From the NCBI GenBank assembly GCA_034429475.1, contig DAOUGD010000090.1:1-39095 (forward strand): DNA of 39,095 nucleotides, written 5' to 3'. The position numbers and the translations under genes are program-made. This document shows positions 17,525 through 24,896 of the stretch, one piece after another. The notes beneath the pieces were generated by a model. It worked only from the letters and a program-made list of their open reading frames with translations, had not been told where the DNA came from and did not search any database. Source of the DNA: JAKQHY01 sp034429475 (GTDB lineage: Bacteria > Chloroflexota > Anaerolineae > B4-G1 > SLSP01). Numbering within the stretch: the first letter of the stretch is position 1; each line of letters begins with the position of its first letter.

Positions 17525-19053
17525 TTGCGGGCTTGCAGACCGATGCTGAGGCACAAGACTGGTATCGCCGCCACATTGAGGCGCGCCTGCGGCGGGCGTT
17601 GGCCGACGTATTGTCACGCCTGACAGTGATCCAGGCGCACTTCAACAGCTATCTCTCCCTGCTTCATGCCGCGCGCGCCTATCCTGAATTTCACGCTCTG
17701 GCGGCCGACTTCATCAGCACCCTGCATCCCTGGCCGACGCATTGGGGGCATCTGACTGCCTGGGCTGAAGAACTGGCCTTCGCCGCTGCGCACACGGAGC
17801 AGCCGCATCTCCTGGCGTACCGCGCCGGTTTGCTGCTGCGCCTGGGACAGGGGGATATGGCATTGCACGTCGTGCAGGAAGCGCTGGCGTCAGCTTGTGA
17901 ACGACAGTTGGTCGAGGCTGTCAGGAGCGCCGGCGTGACTATGTTGGAGATTTTGCACGATCAAGGCCGCCGCGCCGACATGATCCACTGGCAGACTGAG
18001 TTAGAAGCGCGCTTACTGGCTTTGCAACCACATGTCTCCTCTCCGGCCTGGACGCGCGCCTGGGCGGAATTCCGGCTCTATAGCCTTTATTACCGGCTCG
18101 GCGCTCATCGCACCTGGCAAGAAATCGTGGCGGAAACTGACCAATATTTTGCCGCAGTCGAATCCCTGCCCGATGTAGCGCCTCGTGACTTGATTAACCT
18201 GTATTTTATTGGTCAATTCCTCTACCGGCGCTGCGGCGCCGCCCACAAAGCGTTGACCGTGTTCCAGCGCAAGATGCAGTTGGAACGCGACCACGGCTAT
18301 CCCCATGTGGACGAACACGGGGCCGGCGATCTGGCGCTCATTTACTGGGTATTATGCGAGTATGATTTAGCCGTGGCCGGCTATCAGCGGTGGCTGGCCT
18401 GGTGTGAACAAAACCGTGATCTGCACTCGCAAGGGATCAGCCTGGCTATTCTAGCCGCTGTTTACCTGAGTCAAAAACGGTTGGCCGAGGCGGAGGAAGT
18501 GTTAGACCGCGCTGAGGCATTAGCCCAACATTTGGAGAGCGCATACATCGGGGGATTGGTGCAAATCAACCGCGCCAACGTTGCCCTCTGCCGGGCAGAC
18601 TATCCGGCCGCCATCACCGATTTTGAAGCCTGGCTCGTCGCGCAGTCAGGCGGCGACGCGGCAGCCTTTGAGATGTTGAACTTGAGCCATGCCTACGCAC
18701 AACTCGAACAGCCTGACCGCGCGCAAACGGTGGTAGCGAAAGTCCGCGAAATCGCCGCACACAGCGATTCGGAGATTTTGCAAGGGTTGACGCTGCGTCA
18801 TTGGGCCAACTATCAGCCACCGGCAGAAAAAGCTGCGTTGCTGCGCCAGGCTTTGGACATTATGCAGCGTTACGAGCGGCGCCTGGACGTCGCTGATTGT
18901 CTGCTGTCCCTCGCCGGCGTTGCGAAGACTGTAGAAGAACGCGCCCGCCTGTGGGACGAGGGCGTGCGTCTCCTTCAGGAAATCCATGCCACTGCCTGGC
19001 TGGAGGGTGCGTCGCCCGACCAGCCGCCATTTATCCTGGTCATTGGGACATAA
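17512..19053 (+). CDS. TPR-rich partner or C-terminal half of the STAND NTPase
   Basis: A 513-residue all-helical protein with degenerate tetratricopeptide-like repeats, clearest at 290-470 (for example LAEAEEVLDRAEALAQHLES, YPAAITDFEAWLV, SHAYAQLEQPDRAQTVV). TPR arrays serve as the sensor and autoinhibition part in STAND proteins. The gene starts inside the 3' end of the NTPase gene in the +1 frame relative to it, so the two may be translated by coupling or joined by frameshifting. No enzyme motif or membrane segment is seen. A strong terminator follows 15 bases after the stop, so the leader, NTPase and TPR genes form one transcription unit. Confidence 0.8.
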   Translation: MDELIAGLQTDAEAQDWYRRHIEARLRRALADVLSRLTVIQAHFNSYLSLLHAARAYPEFHALAADFISTLHPWPTHWGHLTAWAEELAFAAAHTEQPHLLAYRAGLLLRLGQGDMALHVVQEALASACERQLVEAVRSAGVTMLEILHDQGRRADMIHWQTELEARLLALQPHVSSPAWTRAWAEFRLYSLYYRLGAHRTWQEIVAETDQYFAAVESLPDVAPRDLINLYFIGQFLYRRCGAAHKALTVFQRKMQLERDHGYPHVDEHGAGDLALIYWVLCEYDLAVAGYQRWLAWCEQNRDLHSQGISLAILAAVYLSQKRLAEAEEVLDRAEALAQHLESAYIGGLVQINRANVALCRADYPAAITDFEAWLVAQSGGDAAAFEMLNLSHAYAQLEQPDRAQTVVAKVREIAAHSDSEILQGLTLRHWANYQPPAEKAALLRQALDIMQRYERRLDVADCLLSLAGVAKTVEERARLWDEGVRLLQEIHATAWLEGASPDQPPFILVIGT

Positions 19054-19068
19054 CCTTCCCCTTAAACG

Positions 19069-19105
19069 ATCTGGCCCATCCAAAAAAGATGGGCCAGATG
19101 CTTTT
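19069..19105 (+). terminator. Strong rho-independent terminator
   Basis: ATCTGGCCCATC (19069-19080) pairs perfectly with GATGGGCCAGAT (19088-19099) around a 7-base loop, followed by GCTTTTT. It closes the STAND/TPR unit. The stem also faces the end of the minus-strand gene at 19105. Confidence 0.9.
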
Positions 19106-19617
19106 TACTCTGCTATCCCCGCGGCCAATAACAACCTGACCACGACTACATTGACCAAATACCAGGCCAGCAGCATTGAAATCAACAAGAACAGTGTCGC
19201 GAGCGGCTTGGCGGCAGTCAGAGTCAGGTGTGGCGCCAACCATATCCCCAGCAAACCCAGGCAAAGTTGTCCAATGAGAAAGTACACGGGATGAATCATC
19301 CGCAGATGCACGGCAGCCCAGACTGCCCAAGCAGGAGGTGTATCCCGCCACAGCCAACTCCCATAGAGACGCCATTTTAGGCAACAACTTCCATCTGCCA
19401 ACGTTTGCACAGCTATGACACGAATAGCAATGCAACACAGCCAACTGGTCAGGCAGGCGTATTTTCCGGTCAGTATGGTGATCAACGGGGCTTTCTTGGC
19501 GTGGGTGTACAAAATCTGCGTATAAGTCAGCCGTAACTTATCCTGGGAAATGCGAGAGGCCGAGGCGCGGTATTGGGCTCGTAGTGAGCCTTTGGTGGGT
19601 GGCAGATCGCCTTGCAT
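19105..19617 (-). CDS. Small predicted membrane protein, unknown function
   Basis: A 170-residue protein of no family I recognise. The N-terminal third is basic and soluble. Three hydrophobic stretches follow: about 50-70 (TSWLCCIAIRVIAV), 110-130 (VYFLIGQLCLGLLGIWLA) and 140-168 (LATLFLLISMLLAWYLVNVV). It follows the Xre regulator gene by 21 bases on the same strand and is probably co-transcribed. No good ribosome-binding site precedes the ATG at 19617, so the start is uncertain. The convincing membrane profile and the terminator at its 3' end support a real gene. Membrane proteins beside Xre genes in mobile elements can act in exclusion or as toxins, but nothing in the sequence proves this. 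Confidence 0.5.
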   Translation of the reverse strand: MQGDLPPTKGSLRAQYRASASRISQDKLRLTYTQILYTHAKKAPLITILTGKYACLTSWLCCIAIRVIAVQTLADGSCCLKWRLYGSWLWRDTPPAWAVWAAVHLRMIHPVYFLIGQLCLGLLGIWLAPHLTLTAAKPLATLFLLISMLLAWYLVNVVVVRLLLAAGIAE

Positions 19618-19638
19618 ACAGAGTATGAAGCAGATAAC

Positions 19639-20031
19639 TCAGATGGTGGTTTTAGTAGTTGCTGGTTTTCCCAAAGGTTGTGGGTGATGCTTATCAACTA
19701 GGTATTCAAGATAGTCCATCGCTTGCTGCTGTTCGATTTCATCTAGTTTATCAAATAAGTCCAGCATCTTTTGCATGGTGAGGTCAAGATTTGGATCCCC
19801 CGGCAGCGGCGGCAATAATCCCGCCGTGCGCAGCACGACCTCTGGCGGCAGATGAAACGCCCGAGCAATCCCTTTGCAGAACTCTAGTCCAGGCCCCTGA
19901 CGGTGCGTCATCACCGTCGAAACAGCACTACGTGTGATCCCCGCCCGATTGGCTAACTCCTGGTAAGACCAATCGCGCTTTTTCAGTTCCTGTCCAAGCC
20001 AATCCACAAAATCGTTGTTATCTATAACCAT
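19639..20031 (-). CDS. Xre-family HTH transcriptional regulator
   Basis: A 130-residue protein. Residues 8-65 form a lambda-repressor-like HTH (LGQELKKRDWSYQELANRAG, then ITRSAVSTVMTHRQGPG). The C-terminal part (about 85-120) is an acidic helix, DLFDKLDEIEQQQAMDYLEY, probably for dimerisation. No peptidase domain is present. It is transcribed away from the small RHH gene and recombinase across a 148-base region that contains two perfect palindromes on a strong promoter, so it very likely represses that promoter and thus the element's recombinase. Confidence 0.85.
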   Translation of the reverse strand: MVIDNNDFVDWLGQELKKRDWSYQELANRAGITRSAVSTVMTHRQGPGLEFCKGIARAFHLPPEVVLRTAGLLPPLPGDPNLDLTMQKMLDLFDKLDEIEQQQAMDYLEYLVDKHHPQPLGKPATTKTTI

Positions 20032-20087
20032 AACGCTATTTTAACACCAGTGTCTATAATAGTTACGACGTTTTTACGTCTTTCTTA

Positions 20088-20139
20088 TTGACAAAAACAG
20101 ATACCTGTGGTATAGTACAGGTACGTCATAGATATGACG
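20088..20139 (+). promoter_or_regulatory. Consensus promoter with two palindromic operators
   Basis: TTGACA (20088-20093), a 17-base spacer and TATAGT (20111-20116) form a near-consensus promoter reading toward the RHH and recombinase genes. ACCTGT N8 ACAGGT (20103-20122) overlaps the -10, and CGTCATA GA TATGACG (20124-20139) lies at the start site. Both palindromes are perfect, as expected for repression by the adjacent Xre or RHH protein. Confidence 0.8.
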
Positions 20140-20179
20140 GATTTGGATTTCCAGTATTTCTATCCATTGGAGGTGAGCC

Positions 20180-20380
20180 GTGAATAGTTTAATCCCAAAG
20201 CAGTTAAAGATGGATGCGCAAACTGAGCAGCGTCTGATCGAATTGGCAACACAGGACGACCGAAGCCAATCGGCCCAAATGCGTTGGCTCGTCAATCAAG
20301 AATGGCTACGGCGTCAACTTATTCAAAGCGAGAGCAACCCTACTGTATCTTTGGCACTTCATACGGAAGGTGCGAAATGA
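20180..20380 (+). CDS. Small ribbon-helix-helix-like DNA-binding protein
   Basis: A 66-residue protein starting at a GTG with GGAGGTGA upstream. Residues 7-50 resemble an Arc/CopG ribbon-helix-helix unit: a short strand (KQLKMDAQTEQRLIELA) followed by SQSAQMRWLVNQEWLRR. Such proteins bind operator DNA as dimers. The stop overlaps the ATG of the recombinase (ATGA at 20377-20380), so the two are translationally coupled. It may act as an excisionase-like factor or an autoregulator of the promoter upstream. The fold assignment is from pattern only. Confidence 0.65.
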   Translation: MNSLIPKQLKMDAQTEQRLIELATQDDRSQSAQMRWLVNQEWLRRQLIQSESNPTVSLALHTEGAK

Positions 20381-21660
20381 ACCGTGTAGTAGCACCCACT
20401 GCGTCCCCCCTTTTACCTGATGACCAGAGCTATTCGGATGAACCCGATTTTCAAATCGTTTATGACCAGGCCAAACAAGCCTGGCTGGACCGCCAGCACC
20501 GTCGGTCAGGAAAAATCAACACCCACCAGGCTTATGCTCTGAGCCTTCAACAATTTGAGAATTGGTCTCCAGTACCGCTATGGAAAGTAACCCCAACGGT
20601 TGCGGAAACCTGGGCGCAAGAACTGGAACAGGGCCAAATGCCGACCTATACGGATGTTGTCATTGTGAATATCCGCACCGGAAAAATCCATCACCCGCTA
20701 TGTCGGATGATACCCACCAAACCATACCGACTGACATTTGCGACTTGCGAACAGGCTGAACTTGCCGGATACAAGGTGTGTACGCTCTGCGCGCCACAAT
20801 TAGGCTACGGGAAGGCGCTCGCCCCGGCGTCCATCAACCAGAAACTGGCTGCCTTGTCTTCGTTCTATGACTTCTTCAAGAACTACACTTTCACTGCTCC
20901 TAGTGGACAGGTCATCACTTTATGGCCGCCGGAACGGGGTAATCCGTTTGCCGGGGTGAAGCGAGCTGCTGTGGGAATGTATGAGCGCGCCACTTACCCA
21001 ACCTATGAAGAAGTGCTTGCTATCCTTACCGCTTGTAATCGCGCCACCCAGACCGGCCTGCGAGATTTTACGCTGTTGTACACCTTCGTGGTAACCTGTC
21101 GGCGTTCCACCGAGATTTTGAACTTGCGCTGGGGTGATATCGAACCGGCCGAAGAGGGTAACTTCAAGTTTCGATACCAGGCCAAGGGCGGCAAAGTCCG
21201 TTGGGCGCCCATGCGCCGTGAAGTGCATCAGGTGTTGGTAGATTACCTGAAGGCCGTAGACCGTTGGCCCTCAGATGCGAATGCCTACGTCTTTCAACCG
21301 TTAGCGCCAGAACGTGCGACCCGCCTCGGGCATACAGTGACATATTCAAATCAGCCACTCAGCAACAGTCAAGTTAACCGCATTCTAAAGAAATATGGGC
21401 GTCAAGCGGGTATTGACCAAGCAAAATGCCACGTCCACGGGTTGCGTCACGCCGGAGTGCGTCGTCGCTATCAGGAGGCGAAACGTCAAGGTGAGGCCGA
21501 TTTACTGGAGTTATCACATTTCCTGGGTCACAGCAATGTTGCCACCACACAGATTTACAGTCAAGAGCTTTTGACCGATCCGCCTGACCCGGCGGGACGA
21601 TTAGTTGTATTGGCTTTTCGCCCCCAAAAAGCTCAACACCAGCGAAACCAGTCAATATGA
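20377..21660 (+). CDS. Tyrosine recombinase with inserted Cys/His zinc-binding module
   Basis: A protein of 427 residues. The catalytic residues are clear: R in TCRRSTEILNLRWGD, K in the KGGKVRW strand, H and R in HVHGLRHAGVRRR, H in LGHSNVATT and the nucleophile Y in QIYSQELL. The N-terminal core-binding domain is interrupted at about residues 93-140 by a module with H and C in TGKIHHPLC, then C in FATCEQAELAGYKVC and a final CTLC. That spacing matches the Ada-like metal-binding module usually found at the ends of nucleases and lipoproteins. I chose the ATG at 20377, coupled to the RHH gene; the frame is open to 20284 but overlaps that gene. Its context suggests integration, excision or resolution of the element. 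Confidence 0.88.
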   Translation: MNRVVAPTASPLLPDDQSYSDEPDFQIVYDQAKQAWLDRQHRRSGKINTHQAYALSLQQFENWSPVPLWKVTPTVAETWAQELEQGQMPTYTDVVIVNIRTGKIHHPLCRMIPTKPYRLTFATCEQAELAGYKVCTLCAPQLGYGKALAPASINQKLAALSSFYDFFKNYTFTAPSGQVITLWPPERGNPFAGVKRAAVGMYERATYPTYEEVLAILTACNRATQTGLRDFTLLYTFVVTCRRSTEILNLRWGDIEPAEEGNFKFRYQAKGGKVRWAPMRREVHQVLVDYLKAVDRWPSDANAYVFQPLAPERATRLGHTVTYSNQPLSNSQVNRILKKYGRQAGIDQAKCHVHGLRHAGVRRRYQEAKRQGEADLLELSHFLGHSNVATTQIYSQELLTDPPDPAGRLVVLAFRPQKAQHQRNQSI

Positions 21661-21736
21661 GCGCGGAGGTGGGGCTATCATCTCGTTTTAAGCAGCCATC
21701 CCAATGGCTGCCAATATCTCAACTTAAGGAAGGTGA

Positions 21737-22432
21737 ATGGGAATGGATAAGAATTATTGTGAGTTTCAGGAGTACCTGCAACAATGCCAAATCAGACACA
21801 TAGAGCAGGAAGCCCAAAAGGCTGAGGAACTGGCCGAAAAGGACGCGCGCCTTGCGGCTGTATGGGATGACGTGTTACGCGAAATCAGGGAACGGCTGCC
21901 TGAACCGTTGCGGCCTTTTACTGTGATCGCCTATTTGCCATACCTCATCCGGAGTGGGGTTGTCCCCAGTGAAGAATCTTTCGCAAGCATCATGATCGAG
22001 GGCGCTCCTCTGGTGCAGGTTTATTGGAAGCCAGAGCGATATAAGGGTCGGCCTGGCACCCTGTACCCGGCTGCACCTTTTACGGTCTGGTATGACCCCT
22101 ATATCAGTTGGGAGGAGTATTCAGAGGTGTACGAGCTGGCTTTCCATGGCGAACAGGAATTTTCCGATCTTGAGGCGGCGTTAGTGTTCGCGCAGGAAGT
22201 GGCTCAGCATTGTAAACTACTACAGGCAGAGATTGACTTGCGCAATGCGGGCACAGAGTATCGGGCAGCTTTCTGGCGTGCTGAGCAACATTTCGATGGT
22301 CAGCAATCCCCACTTACAGTTGCACACACCGACTTTGTGGCAGCCCAGCAGCTTTTTCTTACGGCTCTTTTGGAAAACCTGACGCAACTTGCCGCCATCT
22401 ACGCGGCCAAACCGTTAGAATCAGCCGGCTAG
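21737..22432 (+). CDS. Hypothetical protein of the plasmid-like block
   Basis: A 231-residue protein with no family I recognise. The N-terminus (about 15-55) is a charged, probably coiled helix. The middle (about 60-150) is mixed alpha/beta with aromatic-rich stretches such as FTVWYDPYISWEEYSEVYE. The C-terminus (about 150-225) is helical and alanine-rich. There are no membrane segments, zinc ligands in pairs, or nucleotide-binding motifs. AAGGAAGGTGA precedes the ATG at 21737; an ATG six bases later is also possible. It lies between the recombinase and the partition genes in the same direction, so it is probably part of the same mobile unit. Confidence 0.75.
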   Translation: MGMDKNYCEFQEYLQQCQIRHIEQEAQKAEELAEKDARLAAVWDDVLREIRERLPEPLRPFTVIAYLPYLIRSGVVPSEESFASIMIEGAPLVQVYWKPERYKGRPGTLYPAAPFTVWYDPYISWEEYSEVYELAFHGEQEFSDLEAALVFAQEVAQHCKLLQAEIDLRNAGTEYRAAFWRAEQHFDGQQSPLTVAHTDFVAAQQLFLTALLENLTQLAAIYAAKPLESAG

Positions 22433-22478
22433 AGGCCGATCAAACATTCCAGACAGGTGTTTACCCACCGGAGGGAAG

Positions 22479-23336
22479 ATGGTAGCGATGACATCATTCA
22501 CCTGCCCCTACTGTCGCAAAACGCTCGTCGTCAGCGGTGCGCCCCAGGTCGACCTGGGGCGCACTGAGACGCCCGCGATCTTGTCGCACGACAACTCCCA
22601 CCACAGCAATCTACAGGAGGCTGGCCAGCCGGTGGCCACGATGCGCGCTTATCGGGCAGGTCTTCCGGTCGCCGCGCCGGCGGCTCAGGACTGGCAGGAG
22701 GTGGTCTTCGAGACGCCGGCGCGTTCCGCTGCGATGGAGAGCGATCTGCTGGTGCCCGTTGCCCAATCCGGCGTGTGCGGGGTGGCGACCGGCGCGCTGA
22801 CGTTGTGTGGGGCTTTGCTGCTCAAGTCTTCCTGGGAGGCAGGGCTAATAGCCGGGGGTGGCGTTGCATTAGCGACATTTACGGTGGTGTGGTGGCGCTT
22901 GCTGCGGGATAGTCGTGCTCTGCTGCGCAGTATCCAGCACTACGTCGGGCGCGAGCCAGAAGCCGTTGAGTCGCCCGGCGAGCCGGAACGTCTGGTGGTC
23001 AGCGTGACCCATAAGCGGTCGGAGGAAACGGGTGCAGAGCGGTTGCTGCCGGGGGATCGCATTGAAAACTGGGGCTTGCCTTGTGATGGGGCTACCTTGC
23101 AGGTGATTTTTCAGGCGGTGGATCAGGGAGGTTGCCAGTGGAGTATCCGCAGCCTGGCCGAGCTGCCCGGCCTTTCCGAGCCGCTGGCGACCCGACTGTT
23201 GACCGTTCTGCATACCGCCGGGTTTCTCGCCTACCGCGAAGGACAGCCGCATCACCCACAGGGACAGGTGTTGACTGCCGCCGGGCGCGCCCTGGCGCGG
23301 GCGTTAAGTGCTCCAGCAGATGCTGAGGTGGAGTGA
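22479..23336 (+). CDS. Zinc-ribbon, two-helix membrane and winged-helix protein
   Basis: A 285-residue protein. Residues about 5-14 hold a knuckle (FTCPYCRK), with no clear second CxxC pair, so metal binding is uncertain. Residues about 100-140 are hydrophobic with two segments around LTLCGALLLKSSWEAGLIAG, enough for a membrane hairpin. The C-terminus (about 210-280) looks like a winged helix (SIRSLAELPGLSEPLATRLL, then TAGFLAYREGQ). This combination could tether DNA to the membrane, an attractive partner for the ParM/ParR genes that follow, but no known family was recognised. ATG at 22479 or 22488; GGAGGGA precedes both. Confidence 0.7.
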   Translation: MVAMTSFTCPYCRKTLVVSGAPQVDLGRTETPAILSHDNSHHSNLQEAGQPVATMRAYRAGLPVAAPAAQDWQEVVFETPARSAAMESDLLVPVAQSGVCGVATGALTLCGALLLKSSWEAGLIAGGGVALATFTVVWWRLLRDSRALLRSIQHYVGREPEAVESPGEPERLVVSVTHKRSEETGAERLLPGDRIENWGLPCDGATLQVIFQAVDQGGCQWSIRSLAELPGLSEPLATRLLTVLHTAGFLAYREGQPHHPQGQVLTAAGRALARALSAPADAEVE

Positions 23337-23491
23337 GTGTGGTCTGGATATGAGTTTTCGACCCTTCCGGCAGTGGGGGAGGGGGATATAGAGCATAGGA
23401 TAAGGAGTAGGGATGTGTGTCATAAAGTTGTCAGTCACAAACGAATCTAATCTCATTCAAGTTCCGGATACTTTTCAGGAGGGGTATGGCT

Positions 23492-24127
23492 ATGGAGATA
23501 GGATTGAACGGCGGTTACACGGCTTTCAAGGCCCGCAATGCCCATCAGCAGGTGTTGATTCCCTCGGTGACCGGCACGCCCGATCAGACACGGTTCAGTG
23601 TCACGGGCGGCCAGGAAGGGATCGAACTGCTCGTCCCGCATCATGTGCTGGTGGGAGAGGCGGCGTTGACCCAGTCGGCGCAGACACAGCGCCGCGAGGA
23701 TCGCGGCTGGATCACCGGGCGCGAGTGGTACGCGCTCTTCGCGGCTGTTCTATCGGAATTGACCCCCGCCTCGGTGGAGTGCCAGGTGGTCAGCGGCTTG
23801 CCGCTCAATTTCTACGGCGACAAGGACACCCTGCGACAGCGATTGTTGGGCGAACATCATGTGCAACGCACCGGACGGCGAGCGCAGACGTTCCGGGTCA
23901 GCGAGGCGCGCGTCATTCCCGAACCTTTTGGCACAGTGTTGGATGCCGCGCTGGATTCGCGCGGGCGAGTGGTCAACACGGAGTTGGCGACCGGGACGGT
24001 CGGGGTGATCGACATCGGCGGCAAGACCACCAATCTGCTGGCTGTCGCGCGGCTGGCGGAGGTGCGCCACGAGTCGGCCAGCATCAATGTGGGCGGCTGG
24101 GATGCGGTGCGGCGTGTGCGCACCTGA
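23492..24127 (+). CDS. ParM/StbA-like actin-type partition ATPase, N-terminal part (in-frame stop)
   Basis: About 211 residues. Phosphate-1 loop GLNGGYTAFKA is at the N-terminus and phosphate-2 loop VIDIGGKTTNLLAV at about 170-185, diagnostic of actin-like plasmid segregation proteins (ParM, Alp, PRTRC family). Such filaments push plasmid copies apart by binding a ParR-centromere complex. The ATG at 23492 lies seven bases from GGAGGGG; the ATG at 23486 is too close to it. A TGA at 24125 ends the frame, but the protein clearly continues in the same frame at 24128. This is a nonsense mutation, a sequencing error or recoding. As written, the product would lack the adenine-binding part and should not polymerise. 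Confidence 0.8.
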   Translation: MEIGLNGGYTAFKARNAHQQVLIPSVTGTPDQTRFSVTGGQEGIELLVPHHVLVGEAALTQSAQTQRREDRGWITGREWYALFAAVLSELTPASVECQVVSGLPLNFYGDKDTLRQRLLGEHHVQRTGRRAQTFRVSEARVIPEPFGTVLDAALDSRGRVVNTELATGTVGVIDIGGKTTNLLAVARLAEVRHESASINVGGWDAVRRVRT

Positions 24128-24457
24128 TTGACCGAACACTGTCCCGGACTCGAGCCACCCGATCATCTCATCCAGAACGCGATCATTCAGCGCCAGATCC
24201 GCTACTTCGGCGAGCCGGTGGATTTGACGCCGGTACTGGGGGAAGCGTTGCCGCCGCTGGCCGACCAGATCATTGCCACCGCCGGCCAACTTTGGAACAG
24301 CGGAGCGCATCTGGACGCACTGCTCATCAGCGGCGGCGGCGCGTTGCTGCTCGGCAATCAGATCGCCCCGGCTTTTCCACACGCTCGCATCGTCGCCGAA
24401 CCGGTGTTTGCCAACGTCAATGGTTTCTGGAAATTCTCTCAATATCTCTGGGGATAG
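24128..24457 (+). CDS. ParM/StbA-like actin-type ATPase, C-terminal part
   Basis: The 109-residue continuation of the actin-like protein after a single TGA in the same frame. It carries the adenosine motif ALLISGGGALLLGNQI typical of the family. Joined with the upstream part, it gives about 321 residues, the usual ParM length. A TTG at 24128 could act as a restart, but I see no ribosome-binding site before it, so independent translation is doubtful. A ParR-like gene follows after 54 bases. Confidence 0.7.
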   Translation: MTEHCPGLEPPDHLIQNAIIQRQIRYFGEPVDLTPVLGEALPPLADQIIATAGQLWNSGAHLDALLISGGGALLLGNQIAPAFPHARIVAEPVFANVNGFWKFSQYLWG

Positions 24458-24503
24458 GGATGTTCTGGGGACATCCCTCGGCAAGGTGGGGGATGTCCTG
24501 GGG
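24457..24503. repeat. GGGATGTyC repeats between parM-like and parR-like genes
   Basis: GGGATGTTCTGGGG (24457-24470) and GGGATGTCCTGGGG (24490-24503) differ at one base. An inverted GGGACATCCC lies between them (24468-24477). Three copies in 47 bases at this position could be operator or centromere sites for the ParR-like protein. Confidence 0.5.
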
Positions 24504-24511
24504 GCGACCCA

Positions 24512-24781
24512 ATGAAAACTCGACGAACCTTCATCTTTGATGACCGGCGTGACGCCGATCTGTTGGCGTTCCTGGACGCCATGCCCAATCGCAGTCTTTA
24601 CATCCGGGAAGCCTTACGGGAAAAGCAGGAACGCGAGACTGCATCACCCAATATAACCCTGCGTGATGTCTGGCTGCGGCTTGCGGCCCTGGAGGAACGA
24701 CTGGCCGATGGGGTAGTCGCCCCGGCCGCGCCCGCAATCCCAGACGACATTCAACTCAATTTGAAGCAACTCGGCTTATGA
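24512..24781 (+). CDS. ParR/StbB-like ribbon-helix-helix partition adaptor
   Basis: An 89-residue protein. Residues 1-38 (RRTFIFDDRRDADLLAFLD, PNRSLYIREAL) match the RHH DNA-binding part of ParR/StbB-type adaptors, with the typical NRSxYIREAL helix. The C-terminal tail (about 48-89) is helical and acidic and would contact the ParM filament. The gene lies 54 bases after the actin-like gene in the usual parM-parR order and is preceded by a repeat cluster that could be its binding site. The ribosome-binding site is poor (GGGGGCG). Family assignment is from pattern and context. Confidence 0.75.
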   Translation: MKTRRTFIFDDRRDADLLAFLDAMPNRSLYIREALREKQERETASPNITLRDVWLRLAALEERLADGVVAPAAPAIPDDIQLNLKQLGL

Positions 24782-24839
24782 TTCAGGGGGCGCCCCGCCT
24801 GCACCCGGCATCCAGCGCGCCCCTATCATCTATTTCACG

Positions 24840-24865
24840 TTATCCGTAAACCTGTTTACGGATAA
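24840..24865. promoter_or_regulatory. Perfect 12-bp palindrome upstream of the primase gene
   Basis: TTATCCGTAAAC (24840-24851), two bases, then GTTTACGGATAA (24854-24865). A perfect dyad of this size 31 bases before a start codon is a likely operator for control of replication-gene expression, or a replication-related site. Confidence 0.6.
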
Positions 24866-24896
24866 ATCTCAACTCTTTTTTCGAGGTGCAATGACT

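Noticed and set aside
23413..24540. 375-codon plus-strand frame over the parM-like gene
   Set aside because: Composition is Arg/Gly/Ser/His-rich, as expected for a shifted frame of a GC-rich gene. The actin motifs are in the other frame, even though this frame has no stop.
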